This document shows positions 52,434 through 62,720 of a DNA stretch of 64,000 nucleotides, one piece after another. Position 1 is the first letter of the stretch. Every line of letters begins with the position of its first letter. The translations under genes were made by a program, and so were the position numbers. The DNA comes from Rugosibacter aromaticivorans (GTDB lineage Bacteria > Pseudomonadota > Gammaproteobacteria > Burkholderiales > Rhodocyclaceae): NCBI RefSeq assembly GCF_000934545.1, contig NZ_CP010554.1, positions 682,001 through 746,000 on the forward strand, read 5' to 3'. Under the pieces are notes generated by a model. That model saw nothing but the letters and a program-made list of their open reading frames with translations, ran no database searches and was not told where the DNA came from.

Positions 52434-52851
52434 TTTTTGAAATATCGTGACTTTCAATTGAGCAGCCTTGTTCGCGATAAAAACGAAAGCGGTCACGCCC
52501 GGGCAGACGAACTTCATTACTCAAACTGATGATTTCCACGATATGCGAAAAGCGATCAAATCCCGCAGGAATGTCGTCTGACAGATTAACGAGCGTTCGT
52601 TTATCAGTCGGGGCGTCGAGCTGAGTGGTGATGAGTACCGGCGTTTCAGCGGCAAGTGCAGCGTTGGTTCGACAGTGCGGCGTAAAGCCAAGGGATGTTT
52701 GCGTCCATAACAGACGATCCAGAGTTTCTGCGTGCTCTTCCCGCGGGGTGTAGATCAGCACAGGCGTGCTTTTGCGATGGGCCTCTGCAACCCATTGGGC
52801 CGCAGCGTGCAACCGATCATTGGCTCCGTGAAAGAAACTGATGCGAGTCAT
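52426..52851 (-). CDS. holC: DNA polymerase III chi subunit
   Basis: 141 residues from the ATG at 52851, which overlaps the pepA stop (ATGA). MTRISFFHGANDRLHAAAQWVAEAHRKSTPVLIYTP, then LDRLLWTQTSLGFTPHC, and GFDRFSHIVEIIS are typical of HolC. It links the clamp loader to SSB. The pepA-holC order is common in proteobacteria. Confidence 0.92.
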   Translation of the reverse strand: MTRISFFHGANDRLHAAAQWVAEAHRKSTPVLIYTPREEHAETLDRLLWTQTSLGFTPHCRTNAALAAETPVLITTQLDAPTDKRTLVNLSDDIPAGFDRFSHIVEIISLSNEVRLPGRDRFRFYREQGCSIESHDISKNA

Positions 52852-54371
52852 TTTTTCTTGGGCTTGACGATAACTTTTGGTGCCTGATTTGCACGCCCGA
52901 GCAGAAATTGGGTGAGTAAAGGCACCGGCCGACCGGTGGAACCTTTTTCTTTGCCTGAACGCCATGCGGTACCGGCGATATCAAGGTGCGCCCAACGGTA
53001 TTTTTTTGTGAAGCGAGCAAGAAAGCACGCGGCTGTAATTGATCCAGCTGCACGCCCGCCGATATTGGCCATGTCAGCAAAGTTGCTCTTTAGCTGCTCT
53101 TGATAGTCGTCCCATAAGGGCAGCTGCCAGGCACGGTCACAAGAAGCTTGCCCTGCATCTAATAGCTCTTTGGCCAGGCCATCATGGTTAGCCAGAAGCC
53201 CAGAGGCCACATGCCCGAGGGAAATGACGCAGGCACCAGTTAACGTGGCGACATCAATCACGCATTCTGGATTAAATCGTTCAACGTAGGTCAGTGCGTC
53301 ACACAAAACGAGCCTGCCTTCGGCATCAGTATTTAGAATTTCGACAGTTTGCCCCGACATGGAGGTGACAATGTCTCCGGGTTTTGAGGCAGCACCGTCG
53401 GGTAAATTTTCGCTGGCAGGAATGACGACGATAAGATTGAGCGGTAGCTTCAGCATGGCGACTGCCTTGAGTGTTCCCAAGACGCTTGCTGCACCACTCA
53501 TGTCGTACTTCATCTCGTCCATTTCAGCACCGGGTTTGAGCGAGATGCCACCGCTGTCAAAGGTAATTCCTTTGCCCACCAGTACGATAGGATTTTCTTT
53601 TTTAGCGCCCCCCCGATAGCGAACGATAATGAATTTAGGTGGTTCGCGCGAGCCGCGTGAGACGGAAAGGAGGGTGTTCATCCCGAGCTTTTCCATGGCG
53701 CTTTTTTCGAGCACTTCAATTGCAAACTGGTGGGTTTTAGCTAATTTTTTAGCTTCATTAGCCAAGTAGGTTGGTGTACAAATGTTACCCGGAAGATTGC
53801 CAAGATTCTTGGCCAGCGTCATGCCTTCAGCAATGGCCAGGCCTTCGGTTAAGGCTAATTCTGCCGTTGCCGATTCGTTACGGTCAGGTATGGCGTAGGC
53901 AATTTTTCGTAGTGATTGCGGATTGTCTTCTGGTTTGGATTTGAGATGATCAAATCTGTATATTGCTTCTTGGACCACAATCGTTGCTTGACGAATTTTC
54001 CATGCTAAAGATTGCTTGGCAACATCGAGTTCTGCCAAGTACAAGGTGGCGTCAGTTGTCCCAGTTCCATTCAGATGTTTGATCGCGGCGGTGACGATTA
54101 ATAGATAATTTTTTTCATTCAACTCATCTTCTTGGCCGCAGCCAACTAGCAAAACACGTTCGGCTAGAGCCCCTGGCAATTTCTGCAGTAAGAGTGTTGT
54201 GCCCAGTTTGCCTTTCATATCTCCCCGGTCGATTGCTTCACTGATCACATGTTTAACCGCTTGATCGAGCGTTTTGGCACTTGCGGAGAGTTTTCCGGAT
54301 TGATAAACACCGACCACTACGCACCCGCCCCGCCTTTTTTCCGGGCCTTCAATTTTTATGCTAAATTCCAA
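52848..54371 (-). CDS. pepA: Leucyl aminopeptidase PepA
   Basis: 507 residues. The M17 catalytic domain shows LVGKGITFDSGGISLKPG (Lys and Asp metal ligands), MKYDMSGAASVLG, and NTDAEGRLVLCDALTY, the diagnostic motif. It removes N-terminal residues from peptides; PepA can also bind DNA. It is divergent from lptF with about 104 bases between starts. Confidence 0.96.
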   Translation of the reverse strand: MEFSIKIEGPEKRRGGCVVVGVYQSGKLSASAKTLDQAVKHVISEAIDRGDMKGKLGTTLLLQKLPGALAERVLLVGCGQEDELNEKNYLLIVTAAIKHLNGTGTTDATLYLAELDVAKQSLAWKIRQATIVVQEAIYRFDHLKSKPEDNPQSLRKIAYAIPDRNESATAELALTEGLAIAEGMTLAKNLGNLPGNICTPTYLANEAKKLAKTHQFAIEVLEKSAMEKLGMNTLLSVSRGSREPPKFIIVRYRGGAKKENPIVLVGKGITFDSGGISLKPGAEMDEMKYDMSGAASVLGTLKAVAMLKLPLNLIVVIPASENLPDGAASKPGDIVTSMSGQTVEILNTDAEGRLVLCDALTYVERFNPECVIDVATLTGACVISLGHVASGLLANHDGLAKELLDAGQASCDRAWQLPLWDDYQEQLKSNFADMANIGGRAAGSITAACFLARFTKKYRWAHLDIAGTAWRSGKEKGSTGRPVPLLTQFLLGRANQAPKVIVKPKKK

Positions 54372-54475
54372 AAAGATTCTCCTTAGGGGTTGTGGATGGC
54401 ACTTGAAGTAAAAAAGTGCAAGGCTCGATTCTCCTTAACTTTCCTTAAGAAGTCAAAACATACCCTTCGCCTACA

Positions 54476-55558
54476 ATGATTTATCAACGCGCCGCAATCA
54501 GGGAGTTCACCCAAACAGCGGCGGCGGTTTTTACCGCGCTACTCGCGATTCTGCTGACGACGCAACTGATCCGGCTTTTGGGTCAAGCCGCAGGCGGAAA
54601 GCTGGCCTCTGAAGCTGTCATGGCACTACTTGTATTTGGGGCGATTAGCTATCTCCCAGTCCTTCTCTCATTGACTATTTTTGTCTCGGTTTTATTAACC
54701 CTGTCACGGTGGTATCGTGATTCCGAGATGGTCATCTGGCAGGCTTCGGGTTTGCCGTTGTCGGTATGGATAAAGCCCGTACTTAAGTTTTCTATGCCTC
54801 TAGTTCTGGGCATTGCACTTCTTTCATTGATGCTTGCGCCTTGGGCAATGCAGCAAGGAGAGCTCTATCGTCAAAAAATAGATGATCGCGGCGATGTGGC
54901 GCGCGTTTCACCGGGCGAGTTTAATGAATCCGGGACTGGCGATCGTGTATTTTTTGTCGAGAGTATTGCAGGGCAGGAAGGTATTGTAAAAAATGTTTTC
55001 ATTAGTTCTGTGCAGCAGGGCCATACGGGAGTGATGGCAACGGCCATGGGGCATACCGAGAATGCACCCAATGGGGATAAGTTTCTCGTTCTCGATAATG
55101 GGCGGCGTTACGAGGGAGCTGCAGGTACGCCCGAGTACCGCGTCATGGAATTCGATCGCTACGCGATACGGATTGAAACCAAAGAAACGCATAGCCTTGA
55201 AGAATCTCCACGCATCAAGCCGCTTCCCGATCTGCTCAAAGAGTCTCAGCCCACATATAAAGCTGAGCTATTGTGGCGACTAGGCTTACCCTTGGCGGCC
55301 CTTAATCTTGCCCTCTTAGCGATACCCCTTTCTTTTGTCAGTGCGCGCGCAGGGCGAACTCATAATCTCTTCTTTGCATTGTTGGCGTACATGCTGTACA
55401 GCAATCTGTTGAGTATTAGTCAGGCTTGGGTTGCTCAAGAAAAGTTGCGTTTTGGGATTGGTGTGTGGGCAATACATGCTGTTATGCTGGTACTGCTTTT
55501 GGTACTTTTTTACTATCGTCAGAATCCATTTGTTTGGGTAAAAACTCGATGGCGTTAA
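54476..55558 (+). CDS. lptF: LPS export permease LptF
   Basis: 360 residues. The first three spans are at the N-terminus (TAAAVFTALLAILLTTQLIRLL, then AISYLPVLLSLTIFVSVLLTL), followed by a large periplasmic beta-jellyroll-like region, and three C-terminal spans (LGLPLAALNLALLAIPLSF, LFFALLAYMLYSNLLSI, WAIHAVMLVLLLVLFYY). It forms the LptB2FG transporter that extracts lipopolysaccharide. It overlaps lptG by 10 bases. Confidence 0.93.
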   Translation: MIYQRAAIREFTQTAAAVFTALLAILLTTQLIRLLGQAAGGKLASEAVMALLVFGAISYLPVLLSLTIFVSVLLTLSRWYRDSEMVIWQASGLPLSVWIKPVLKFSMPLVLGIALLSLMLAPWAMQQGELYRQKIDDRGDVARVSPGEFNESGTGDRVFFVESIAGQEGIVKNVFISSVQQGHTGVMATAMGHTENAPNGDKFLVLDNGRRYEGAAGTPEYRVMEFDRYAIRIETKETHSLEESPRIKPLPDLLKESQPTYKAELLWRLGLPLAALNLALLAIPLSFVSARAGRTHNLFFALLAYMLYSNLLSISQAWVAQEKLRFGIGVWAIHAVMLVLLLVLFYYRQNPFVWVKTRWR

Positions 55559-56628
55559 AAATCTACGAACGCCATTTAGCAAAAGAAATTTATGCTTCAA
55601 CGACGTTGGTCTTGTTTGCCTTTCTGATGTTGTTTGCTTTTTTTGATCTAATTCATGAGCTGGAGAGCATTGGCAAAGGTGGCTACCGACTCCAGCACGC
55701 CTTGGTTTATATCGGGTTAACCTTGCCGGGCAGGTTGTATGAGTTATTCCCGATCGGGATTTTGATTGGTACTTTGTATGCACTCGTGACGCTTGCACGG
55801 CATTCTGAAATTGCAGTACTCAGGTCGGCAGGCTTATCAACGCGCGAGTTTTTGTTTTCTTTAGGTCGTATTGGTCTTATTTTTATTGTTCTTACGCTTG
55901 CGGTGGGTGAGTTTTTAGTACCTCCGGCAGAGCAGGCGGCACAACAGTGGAGACTTAAAGCGATGGGAACTGTGGTAGCGAAAGAATTTCGCTCCGGCCT
56001 ATGGATTAAGGATGAGACTTCATTTATCAATGTAAGCGAAGTTTTTCCGGATGCTTCGCTCAAAGATTTACGAATTTTTGAATTCGATAAAGGGTTCCAG
56101 CTAAGCTCTATCAGCGAGGCAAAAAAAGGACGTTTTATTTCCGAAGGCCGGTGGGTCCTTGATGATGTTGTGCGTACCGTTTTTTCGGGAGATTCTGCGC
56201 ACGTCGAACGTACAGCGACATTTCAATGGAAGTCCGCTTTAAATCCAGATCTTTTGGTGGTTTTGATGGTGGACCCAGGACGGATGTCATTGTTGAATTT
56301 AACGCGGTATATACGCCATTTGCGGAACAATCAGCAAAAGACGGAGCGCTATGAGATTGCACTGTGGAAAAAGCTGACCTACCCCTTTGCTCCGCTTGTC
56401 ATGATGGCGCTGGCATTGCCGTTTGCTTATTTGCAGGACCGTATGGGCATTACGAGCATTCGCGTATTTTCTGGCGTCATGTTAGGCATTGGCTTTCATA
56501 TGCTTAACGGGCTATTTTCAAACCTTGGAGCTATCAACAGCTGGCCGCCATTTCTCTCTGCCATGACGCCTAGCTTGTTATTTCTTTTGGCAGCTACCGG
56601 CATGCTGTGGTGGGTTGAGCGGCGTTAG
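55549..56628 (+). CDS. lptG: LPS export permease LptG
   Basis: 359 residues from the ATG at 55549 inside the lptF end. MALKIYERHLAKEIYASTTLVLF is the usual LptG start, with FFDLIHELESIGKGGY after it. Three N-terminal and three C-terminal membrane spans flank a periplasmic domain. Partner of LptF in moving lipopolysaccharide out of the inner membrane. Confidence 0.93.
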   Translation: MALKIYERHLAKEIYASTTLVLFAFLMLFAFFDLIHELESIGKGGYRLQHALVYIGLTLPGRLYELFPIGILIGTLYALVTLARHSEIAVLRSAGLSTREFLFSLGRIGLIFIVLTLAVGEFLVPPAEQAAQQWRLKAMGTVVAKEFRSGLWIKDETSFINVSEVFPDASLKDLRIFEFDKGFQLSSISEAKKGRFISEGRWVLDDVVRTVFSGDSAHVERTATFQWKSALNPDLLVVLMVDPGRMSLLNLTRYIRHLRNNQQKTERYEIALWKKLTYPFAPLVMMALALPFAYLQDRMGITSIRVFSGVMLGIGFHMLNGLFSNLGAINSWPPFLSAMTPSLLFLLAATGMLWWVERR

Positions 56629-56645
56629 TTAGGGCTGGCCGTTTG

Positions 56646-57101
56646 TTATTGTTTGGGCCTGAATATGATCCGTGTCTTTGCTAGTCGGTCATGTAAAAAT
56701 TGACGATCCCGATCCAATAACGCCCATAAGAGCCCCGCACAAAAATAAATGATGCTGGGCCAAGCCAAAAGGTAGCGCAAAACGAGTCTTTCAGGGGATG
56801 GGCGAGTGTAGTCTTCAGTGACGATTTGTAGCTGCCAAGTTTGCATTGCAAGCGTTTGGCCTCCAAAGTGCCAATATCCAATAAAGTAAGCCCCAAGAAC
56901 AACAAAAACATGCAACAACAGTGCCCAACCCGGCAGCACCATGGATGTTGTGATTCCTAAAAGCAAATGAGGAACGAGAAAAGTTATGGAGAGAACCCCG
57001 AGCAGGAGTAAACATTCATACGCCATACTTGCAAAGCGACGCCGCAAGCCAGTCAACACGACCTTTTGAGCGTGATCGCGATCTATTTCTGATGGTGACA
57101 C
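56646..57101 (-). CDS. RDD family membrane protein
   Basis: 151 residues from a GTG at 57101. RRRFASMAYECLLLLGVL replaces the Arg-Asp-Asp start of the family, with further spans around VLPGWALLLHVFVVLGAYFIGYW and LAWPSIIYFCAGLLWALL, and GQTLAMQTWQLQIV between them. DRDRQFLHDRLAKTRII is the conserved end. Function in the family is mostly unknown (some are ion antiporters). It is the last gene of the sigma-factor operon, 4 bases after the DUF3106 gene. Confidence 0.82.
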   Translation of the reverse strand: MSPSEIDRDHAQKVVLTGLRRRFASMAYECLLLLGVLSITFLVPHLLLGITTSMVLPGWALLLHVFVVLGAYFIGYWHFGGQTLAMQTWQLQIVTEDYTRPSPERLVLRYLLAWPSIIYFCAGLLWALLDRDRQFLHDRLAKTRIIFRPKQ

Positions 57102-57105
57102 AGGA

Positions 57106-57639
57106 TTACGGAGCGGTAGCAGAATGAGACGGTTTGATAATTGGATGGGTTGGATACGGGGATATTTTTTTCTTTAAGGGTAATACTGATTGCTTTGGAG
57201 CTGACCTTGTTTTTCGCTGACTCTTGGCCTCTGACTTTAAGCGAATCTTTTCGCTTTCCGGAAGTGCTTGATACTCCTGCCATTTATTTTTGAGGGTTGC
57301 TTTCTGCTTTGGCGATGACTGTTGCAGAAATTTGTACTTTTCTCGTGCAAGTTTGCGCTCCTCAGGTGTGAGTTTCACCCATTCGTTCATATGGTTCTGA
57401 GTACGCACTTGTTCCTCAACTCCCATCGATGGATATCGTTTGGCAATTGCCAGCCATTTTTTCCGGCTGTAATTGTCCATGCTATTCCATGAGTTTGAGA
57501 GGGGTGTGAGAATAGTCCTCTGCTTATTACTCAATTCGGCCCATGTTGGCTGGGTATTTGACGAGTCAAAGGCATAGCCGGGCATCGAGGCTAACGCAAG
57601 GGTTATTGCGAGGATAAGTCGGCGGAAGGTTTGAGCCAT
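57106..57639 (-). CDS. DUF3106 domain protein (exported)
   Basis: 177 residues. A signal peptide (FRRLILAITLALASMPGYA) precedes the DUF3106 region with repeated Trp-containing segments: LSNKQRTILTPLSNSWNSMD, KKWLAIAKRYPSM and RTQNHMNEWVKLTPEERK, then EYQALPESEKIRL. These spaced aromatic/charged motifs recall periplasmic stress sensors such as the CpxP/Spy type, but that is only a resemblance. The start overlaps the DUF3619 gene by 37 bases. Confidence 0.8.
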   Translation of the reverse strand: MAQTFRRLILAITLALASMPGYAFDSSNTQPTWAELSNKQRTILTPLSNSWNSMDNYSRKKWLAIAKRYPSMGVEEQVRTQNHMNEWVKLTPEERKLAREKYKFLQQSSPKQKATLKNKWQEYQALPESEKIRLKSEAKSQRKTRSAPKQSVLPLKKKISPYPTHPIIKPSHSATAP

Positions 57640-57983
57640 GCTTGAAAGCCCGGATCAAGATATGCGGTAGGTGGTAGTTCATCAGTCAGAAGAGCGCTAT
57701 CAATTTCATCATGCTCTTGGGCCTGCTCAGCGCCATTCCAGTAGTAAGTTCCTATGGTGCCCACACTAAGGGCTAAAACGATGATCAGAGTTTTAGCATA
57801 ACTAAAAATTTCTTGTTCTACCAAAGCAGTTACACCTGCCAGCGTAAAGACGTGAACATTTCGAGCGCTCAACGCAAGACTTCGCGCCTTGCGTAGACGC
57901 ATCAACACGGTAGGATCAAGTGCTGACGTTCCCTCTTCAAGGTAATTACGAATTTTAGATGCGAATTCAGTCTCTTCATTCAT
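57603..57983 (-). CDS. DUF3619 family single-span protein, possible anti-sigma factor
   Basis: 126 residues. A cytoplasmic N-terminal half (FASKIRNYLEEGTSALDP, then RLRKARSLAL) is followed by one membrane span (YAKTLIIVLALSVGTIGTYYW) and a short periplasmic tail. Size, topology and position right after a sigma factor gene (4-base overlap) fit an anti-sigma factor; activity not shown. Confidence 0.78.
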   Translation of the reverse strand: MNEETEFASKIRNYLEEGTSALDPTVLMRLRKARSLALSARNVHVFTLAGVTALVEQEIFSYAKTLIIVLALSVGTIGTYYWNGAEQAQEHDEIDSALLTDELPPTAYLDPGFQAWLKPSADLSSQ

Positions 57984-58555
57984 AGCGCGATGCCTTTTGC
58001 TTTTAGTGCGGCTGCCAACGTATGGGTTGCACGTGAGCAGTGAGTTTTGACGCTGCCTTCTGAACAGCCCATGGCTAGCGCTGTTTCGCTAATATCCATC
58101 TCTTCCCAGTAACGCATCAGGAAGGCTTCTCGTTGACGTGTGGGCAGTTTTTCAATCTCTGTTTCGATAATTCCAAGCAACTGGGATTGTTCGATTTGCT
58201 GCTGTGGGGAAGATGAGCTCTTATATTCGCTACTAGCTGAAATAATGTCCAGAGGGTCAGTTTCATCATCGTCGTCACTTACAAAAGATGAGAATAAGCT
58301 CATCCATAACGAACGTACTTTTGAACGGCGAAAGCTATCCCTGATAGTGTTTTGTAAAATTCGCTGAAACAGCATGGGCCATTCGCTCGCAGGGCGAGCG
58401 CTGTATTTTTCAGATAATTTCATCATTGCGTCCTGTACGGCATCTAGCGCCACATCTCTATTTTTTACAGCAAACATGGCCTGCTTGAAGGCGCGCCGTT
58501 CAATACTGGCCAGAAAGTCGGATAATTCGTTTCTCGAGATGGAGACTGGTTTCAT
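57980..58555 (-). CDS. ECF-type RNA polymerase sigma factor
   Basis: 191 residues from the ATG at 58555. Region 2 covers FLASIERRAFKQAMFAVKNRDVALDAVQDAMMKL and WPMLFQRILQNTIRDSFRR. An acidic/Ser linker (SDDDDETDPLD) follows. Region 4 is IIETEIEKLPTRQREAFLMRYWEEMDISETALAMGCSEGSVKTHCSRATHTLA. It would direct transcription of an envelope or stress regulon, with the DUF3619 protein as likely regulator. The gene is divergent from ilvB; 58556-58677 holds both promoters. Confidence 0.9.
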   Translation of the reverse strand: MKPVSISRNELSDFLASIERRAFKQAMFAVKNRDVALDAVQDAMMKLSEKYSARPASEWPMLFQRILQNTIRDSFRRSKVRSLWMSLFSSFVSDDDDETDPLDIISASSEYKSSSSPQQQIEQSQLLGIIETEIEKLPTRQREAFLMRYWEEMDISETALAMGCSEGSVKTHCSRATHTLAAALKAKGIAL

Positions 58556-58677
58556 GCAATAGAATTGAGGATATGACGATCTAAAACTAGGTCTGGGATT
58601 TACTTTATCTTGACCACTTACCAGCAAAACGGTAAGGTTACACGTTTACCTCAAAAAAGTGACCACAGGTGTAATCA

Positions 58678-60387
58678 ATGCAGCTAACCGGTGCTGAAAT
58701 TGTAGTTAAGTGTCTTCAAGAAGAAAAGGTTGAATATGTGTTCGGTTATCCTGGGGGATCCGTTCTCTATATTTATGATGAATTCTTCAAGCAAGACAAG
58801 TTTAAGCATGTTTTAGTTAGGCATGAACAGGCCGCAGTTCATGCCGCGGATGCTTATTCCCGTTCGTCAAACAAGGTGGGTGTCTGCATGGTGACATCCG
58901 GCCCCGGTGTTACCAATGCCGTGACTGGTATCGCTACAGCACATATGGATTCAATCCCTCTGGTAATTATCAGCGGGCAGGTACCAACGCATTACATTGG
59001 CCAAGATGCTTTTCAGGAGTGCGACACAGTTGGTATCACACGTCCTTGTGTAAAGCATAATTTCCTCGTCAAGGATGTAAAAGATCTGGCCATAACGATT
59101 AAGAAAGCGTTTTATATAGCCCAGTCGGGGCGGCCGGGCCCTGTGCTTGTTGACATCCCGAAGGATGTGACAACGCATAAGTGTGAGTTTGAGTACCCGA
59201 AGACAATTTCAATGCGCTCCTACACCCCCGGAGTGAAGTGTCACAGCGGCCAGGTAAAAAAGGCACTCCAGTTGCTTTTGGAGGCAAAGCGCCCAATGAT
59301 CTACACCGGTGGCGGTGTTATTCTTTCAGACGCCTCGGTTCAGCTGACCAAATTGGTTAAAACGTTGGGATTTCCTGTAACCAATACATTGATGGGTCTG
59401 GGAGGGTATCCTTCAACGGACAAGCAGTTTGTTGGCATGTTGGGAATGCATGGTACTTACGAAGCGAACATGGCGATGCACCATTGCGATGTGTTGGTCG
59501 CGATTGGCGCGCGATTTGATGATCGTGTCATCGGTAACCCTGCAGATTTCGGGTCTATGCCGCGTAAGATTATTCACATCGATATTGATCCCTCCTCGAT
59601 TGCAAAGCGGGTCGATGTGGATGTTCCTATCGTTGGCCATTTGCCAGAAGTTCTTGGCGAGTTGCAATCGCTACTTGATGACCAAAAGAGTAAGCCTGAT
59701 GCAAAAGCGCTGGCTTCCTGGTGGAAGCAAATCGATGAATGGCGGAGTAAGAACTCGCTTAGGTACAAACAAGGCAAGGATATCATCATGCCTCAGTATG
59801 TTATCGAGAAGCTCTATGAAGTGACGGGCGGCGATGCATTTGTGACGTCTGATGTTGGTCAGCACCAGATGTGGGCAGCTCAGTATTACAAATTCGACAA
59901 GCCTCGGCGGTGGATTAATTCGGGGGGCTTGGGGACCATGGGTGTTGGCTTGCCTTACGCAATGGGTGTTCGTTTTGCAAACCCAGAAGCGACGGTTGCT
60001 TGTGTTACTGGTGAAGCATCAATTCAGATGAACATTCAAGAGCTTTCGACGGCTAAACAGTTTCGTCTGCCGATAAAAATTATTAATCTGAATAACCGTT
60101 ATCTTGGAATGGTTCGCCAATGGCAACAGATGTTCCATGGTGATCGACATGCTGAGTCCTATGTGAATGCCTTGCCTGATTTTGTGAAGTTAGCTGAAGC
60201 CTACGGGCATGTGGGTATGCTGATAGAGCGTCCAGCGGATGTTGAGCCCGCATTGCGCGAGGCCTTTACCAAACACAAAAATGATCTGGTGTTCATGGAT
60301 TTTATAACAGACCAAACAGCCAATGTTTATCCAATGATTGCGGCAGGCAAAGGTTTGTCAGAAATGATTTTGGCAGAGGACCTGTGA
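58678..60387 (+). CDS. ilvB: Acetolactate synthase, large subunit
   Basis: 569 residues. GYPGGSVLYIYDEF and RHEQAAVHAADAY with the catalytic Glu open the pyrimidine domain, TSGPGVTNAVTGIATA follows, then VAIGARFDDRV (FAD region). The TPP motif is TGEASIQMNIQELSTAKQF to NLNNR. It condenses pyruvate (or 2-oxobutyrate) for valine and isoleucine synthesis. The start GTGA for ilvH overlaps its stop. Confidence 0.96.
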   Translation: MQLTGAEIVVKCLQEEKVEYVFGYPGGSVLYIYDEFFKQDKFKHVLVRHEQAAVHAADAYSRSSNKVGVCMVTSGPGVTNAVTGIATAHMDSIPLVIISGQVPTHYIGQDAFQECDTVGITRPCVKHNFLVKDVKDLAITIKKAFYIAQSGRPGPVLVDIPKDVTTHKCEFEYPKTISMRSYTPGVKCHSGQVKKALQLLLEAKRPMIYTGGGVILSDASVQLTKLVKTLGFPVTNTLMGLGGYPSTDKQFVGMLGMHGTYEANMAMHHCDVLVAIGARFDDRVIGNPADFGSMPRKIIHIDIDPSSIAKRVDVDVPIVGHLPEVLGELQSLLDDQKSKPDAKALASWWKQIDEWRSKNSLRYKQGKDIIMPQYVIEKLYEVTGGDAFVTSDVGQHQMWAAQYYKFDKPRRWINSGGLGTMGVGLPYAMGVRFANPEATVACVTGEASIQMNIQELSTAKQFRLPIKIINLNNRYLGMVRQWQQMFHGDRHAESYVNALPDFVKLAEAYGHVGMLIERPADVEPALREAFTKHKNDLVFMDFITDQTANVYPMIAAGKGLSEMILAEDL

Positions 60388-60389
60388 GC

Positions 60390-60881
60390 ATGAGACATAT
60401 CATTTCGATTCTTCTAGAAAATGAAGCAGGTGCTTTGTCTCGCGTGTCCGGTCTTTTCTCTGCGCGGGCTTTCAACATTGAATCACTCACTGTTGCAGCA
60501 ACAGAAGACCCTTCATTATCGCGGATGACCATTGTTAGCAGTGGATCCGATAGTGTCATTGAGCAAATTACCAAGCAACTGAATAAGCTCATTGATGTCG
60601 TCAAAGTGGTTGATTTATCAGAAGCTCCTCACATTGAGCGTGAGCTGATGTTAGTCAAAGTTCGTGCTACCGGAAAAGATCGCGAAGAAATGAAGCGTAT
60701 CGCGGATATTTTTCGGGGGCGAATTGTCGATGTGACGGAGTCGACGTATGTTATCGAACTAACAGGAGACTGTTCGAAACTGGATGCTTTTCTTGAGGTT
60801 ATTGAGCATCCACTCGTTTTAGAAACAGTTCGTACTGGCGTGTGTGGCATTGGTCGTGGTGACCGTATTCTCAAAGTTTAA
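60390..60881 (+). CDS. ilvH: Acetolactate synthase, small (regulatory) subunit
   Basis: 163 residues from the ATG at 60390 (a GTG at 60384 is also possible). MRHIISILLENEAGALSRVSGLFSAR is the ACT domain that binds valine, followed by the second domain (VIELTGDCSKLDAFLEVIEH). It gives the enzyme feedback control. ilvC begins 27 bases later. Confidence 0.95.
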   Translation: MRHIISILLENEAGALSRVSGLFSARAFNIESLTVAATEDPSLSRMTIVSSGSDSVIEQITKQLNKLIDVVKVVDLSEAPHIERELMLVKVRATGKDREEMKRIADIFRGRIVDVTESTYVIELTGDCSKLDAFLEVIEHPLVLETVRTGVCGIGRGDRILKV

Positions 60882-60905
60882 TTTTTTGAAACCAAGGAAC
60901 AATAA

Positions 60906-61925
<1,020 letters not shown>

Positions 61926-61948
61926 GTTTTTTTGGAAAGACACGAAAG

Positions 61949-61971
61949 AAGGCACAGCCAGGCTGTGCCTT
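61949..61971 (+). terminator. Terminator after ilvC
   Basis: AAGGCACAG-CCAGG-CTGTGCCTT followed by TTTTT. Confidence 0.88.
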
Positions 61972-62037
61972 TTTTCTTCTGCGATTTGGTGAAACTTAAT
62001 TAAGATAGCGACTTCAGTCGACAACTCAACAACGCTT

Positions 62038-62682
62038 ATGAATCATTACCCGCATCCCATGCTTGCTCGCGAAGGCTGGTCTTTTATTTTCTTTGCGCTT
62101 TTGGCAGCAATAGGGAGTTTGTATTTCCTGGGTTTGGCGTGGAGTATTCCGGCCTGGATTTTTTTCGTATTTTGCGTACAGTTTTTTCGTGATCCTGCTC
62201 GACCGATTCCGCAAGGTGAAAAAAGTGTTCTATCCCCAGCTGATGGCCGTATTGTGGTCATTGAGCCGGCGCGCGATCCTTGGCTTGATCGAGAGAGTGT
62301 GAAGGTGAGCGTTTTTATGAATGTTTTTAACGTGCATTCAAATCGCAGTCCGGTCGATGGTGAAATTATGCATTGCTGGTACCATCCGGGTAAGTTCTTA
62401 AATGCCTCCCTGGATAAAGCTTCGCTTGAAAATGAACGCAATGCGTTACACATTCGCACCCGTGACGGGTTTGATATAACTTGCGTTCAAGTTGCGGGCT
62501 TAATTGCGCGACGGATACTTTGTTATGTTGATAGCGGACAAAAAATGACCCGTGGTCAGCGTTACGGATTTATTCGCTTTGGCTCACGCGTTGATCTTTA
62601 TCTTCCACCTGAAACCCGCATAAAAGTCGGCGTTGGCGAGACGGTAAAAGCATCGTCGACTATTCTTGCTGAGCTGCCATAA
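62038..62682 (+). CDS. psd: Phosphatidylserine decarboxylase proenzyme (short, PSD-A type)
   Basis: 214 residues, the short form. One or two N-terminal spans ([35 protein letters not shown]), then [24 protein letters not shown] and the self-cleavage site in [12 protein letters not shown] (pyruvoyl from the Ser). It makes phosphatidylethanolamine. Residues 196-202 (KVGVGET) match the dispersed 22-bp motif; a similar KVG-x-x-V sequence is normal in this family, so this copy might be chance. pssA follows. Confidence 0.92.
   Translation: MNHYPHPMLAREGWSFIFFALLAAIGSLYFLGLAWSIPAWIFFVFCVQFFRDPARPIPQGEKSVLSPADGRIVVIEPARDPWLDRESVKVSVFMNVFNVHSNRSPVDGEIMHCWYHPGKFLNASLDKASLENERNALHIRTRDGFDITCVQVAGLIARRILCYVDSGQKMTRGQRYGFIRFGSRVDLYLPPETRIKVGVGETVKASSTILAELP
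62623..62644 (+). repeat. Copy of dispersed 22-bp repeat in psd
   Basis: 19 of 22 bases match, sense orientation, frame 0. Weaker case because the family peptide is similar. Confidence 0.5.
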
Positions 62683-62720
62683 TCTCGTCCAAAGACAAAA
62701 AGCTTGCCCCTGCGAAAACC

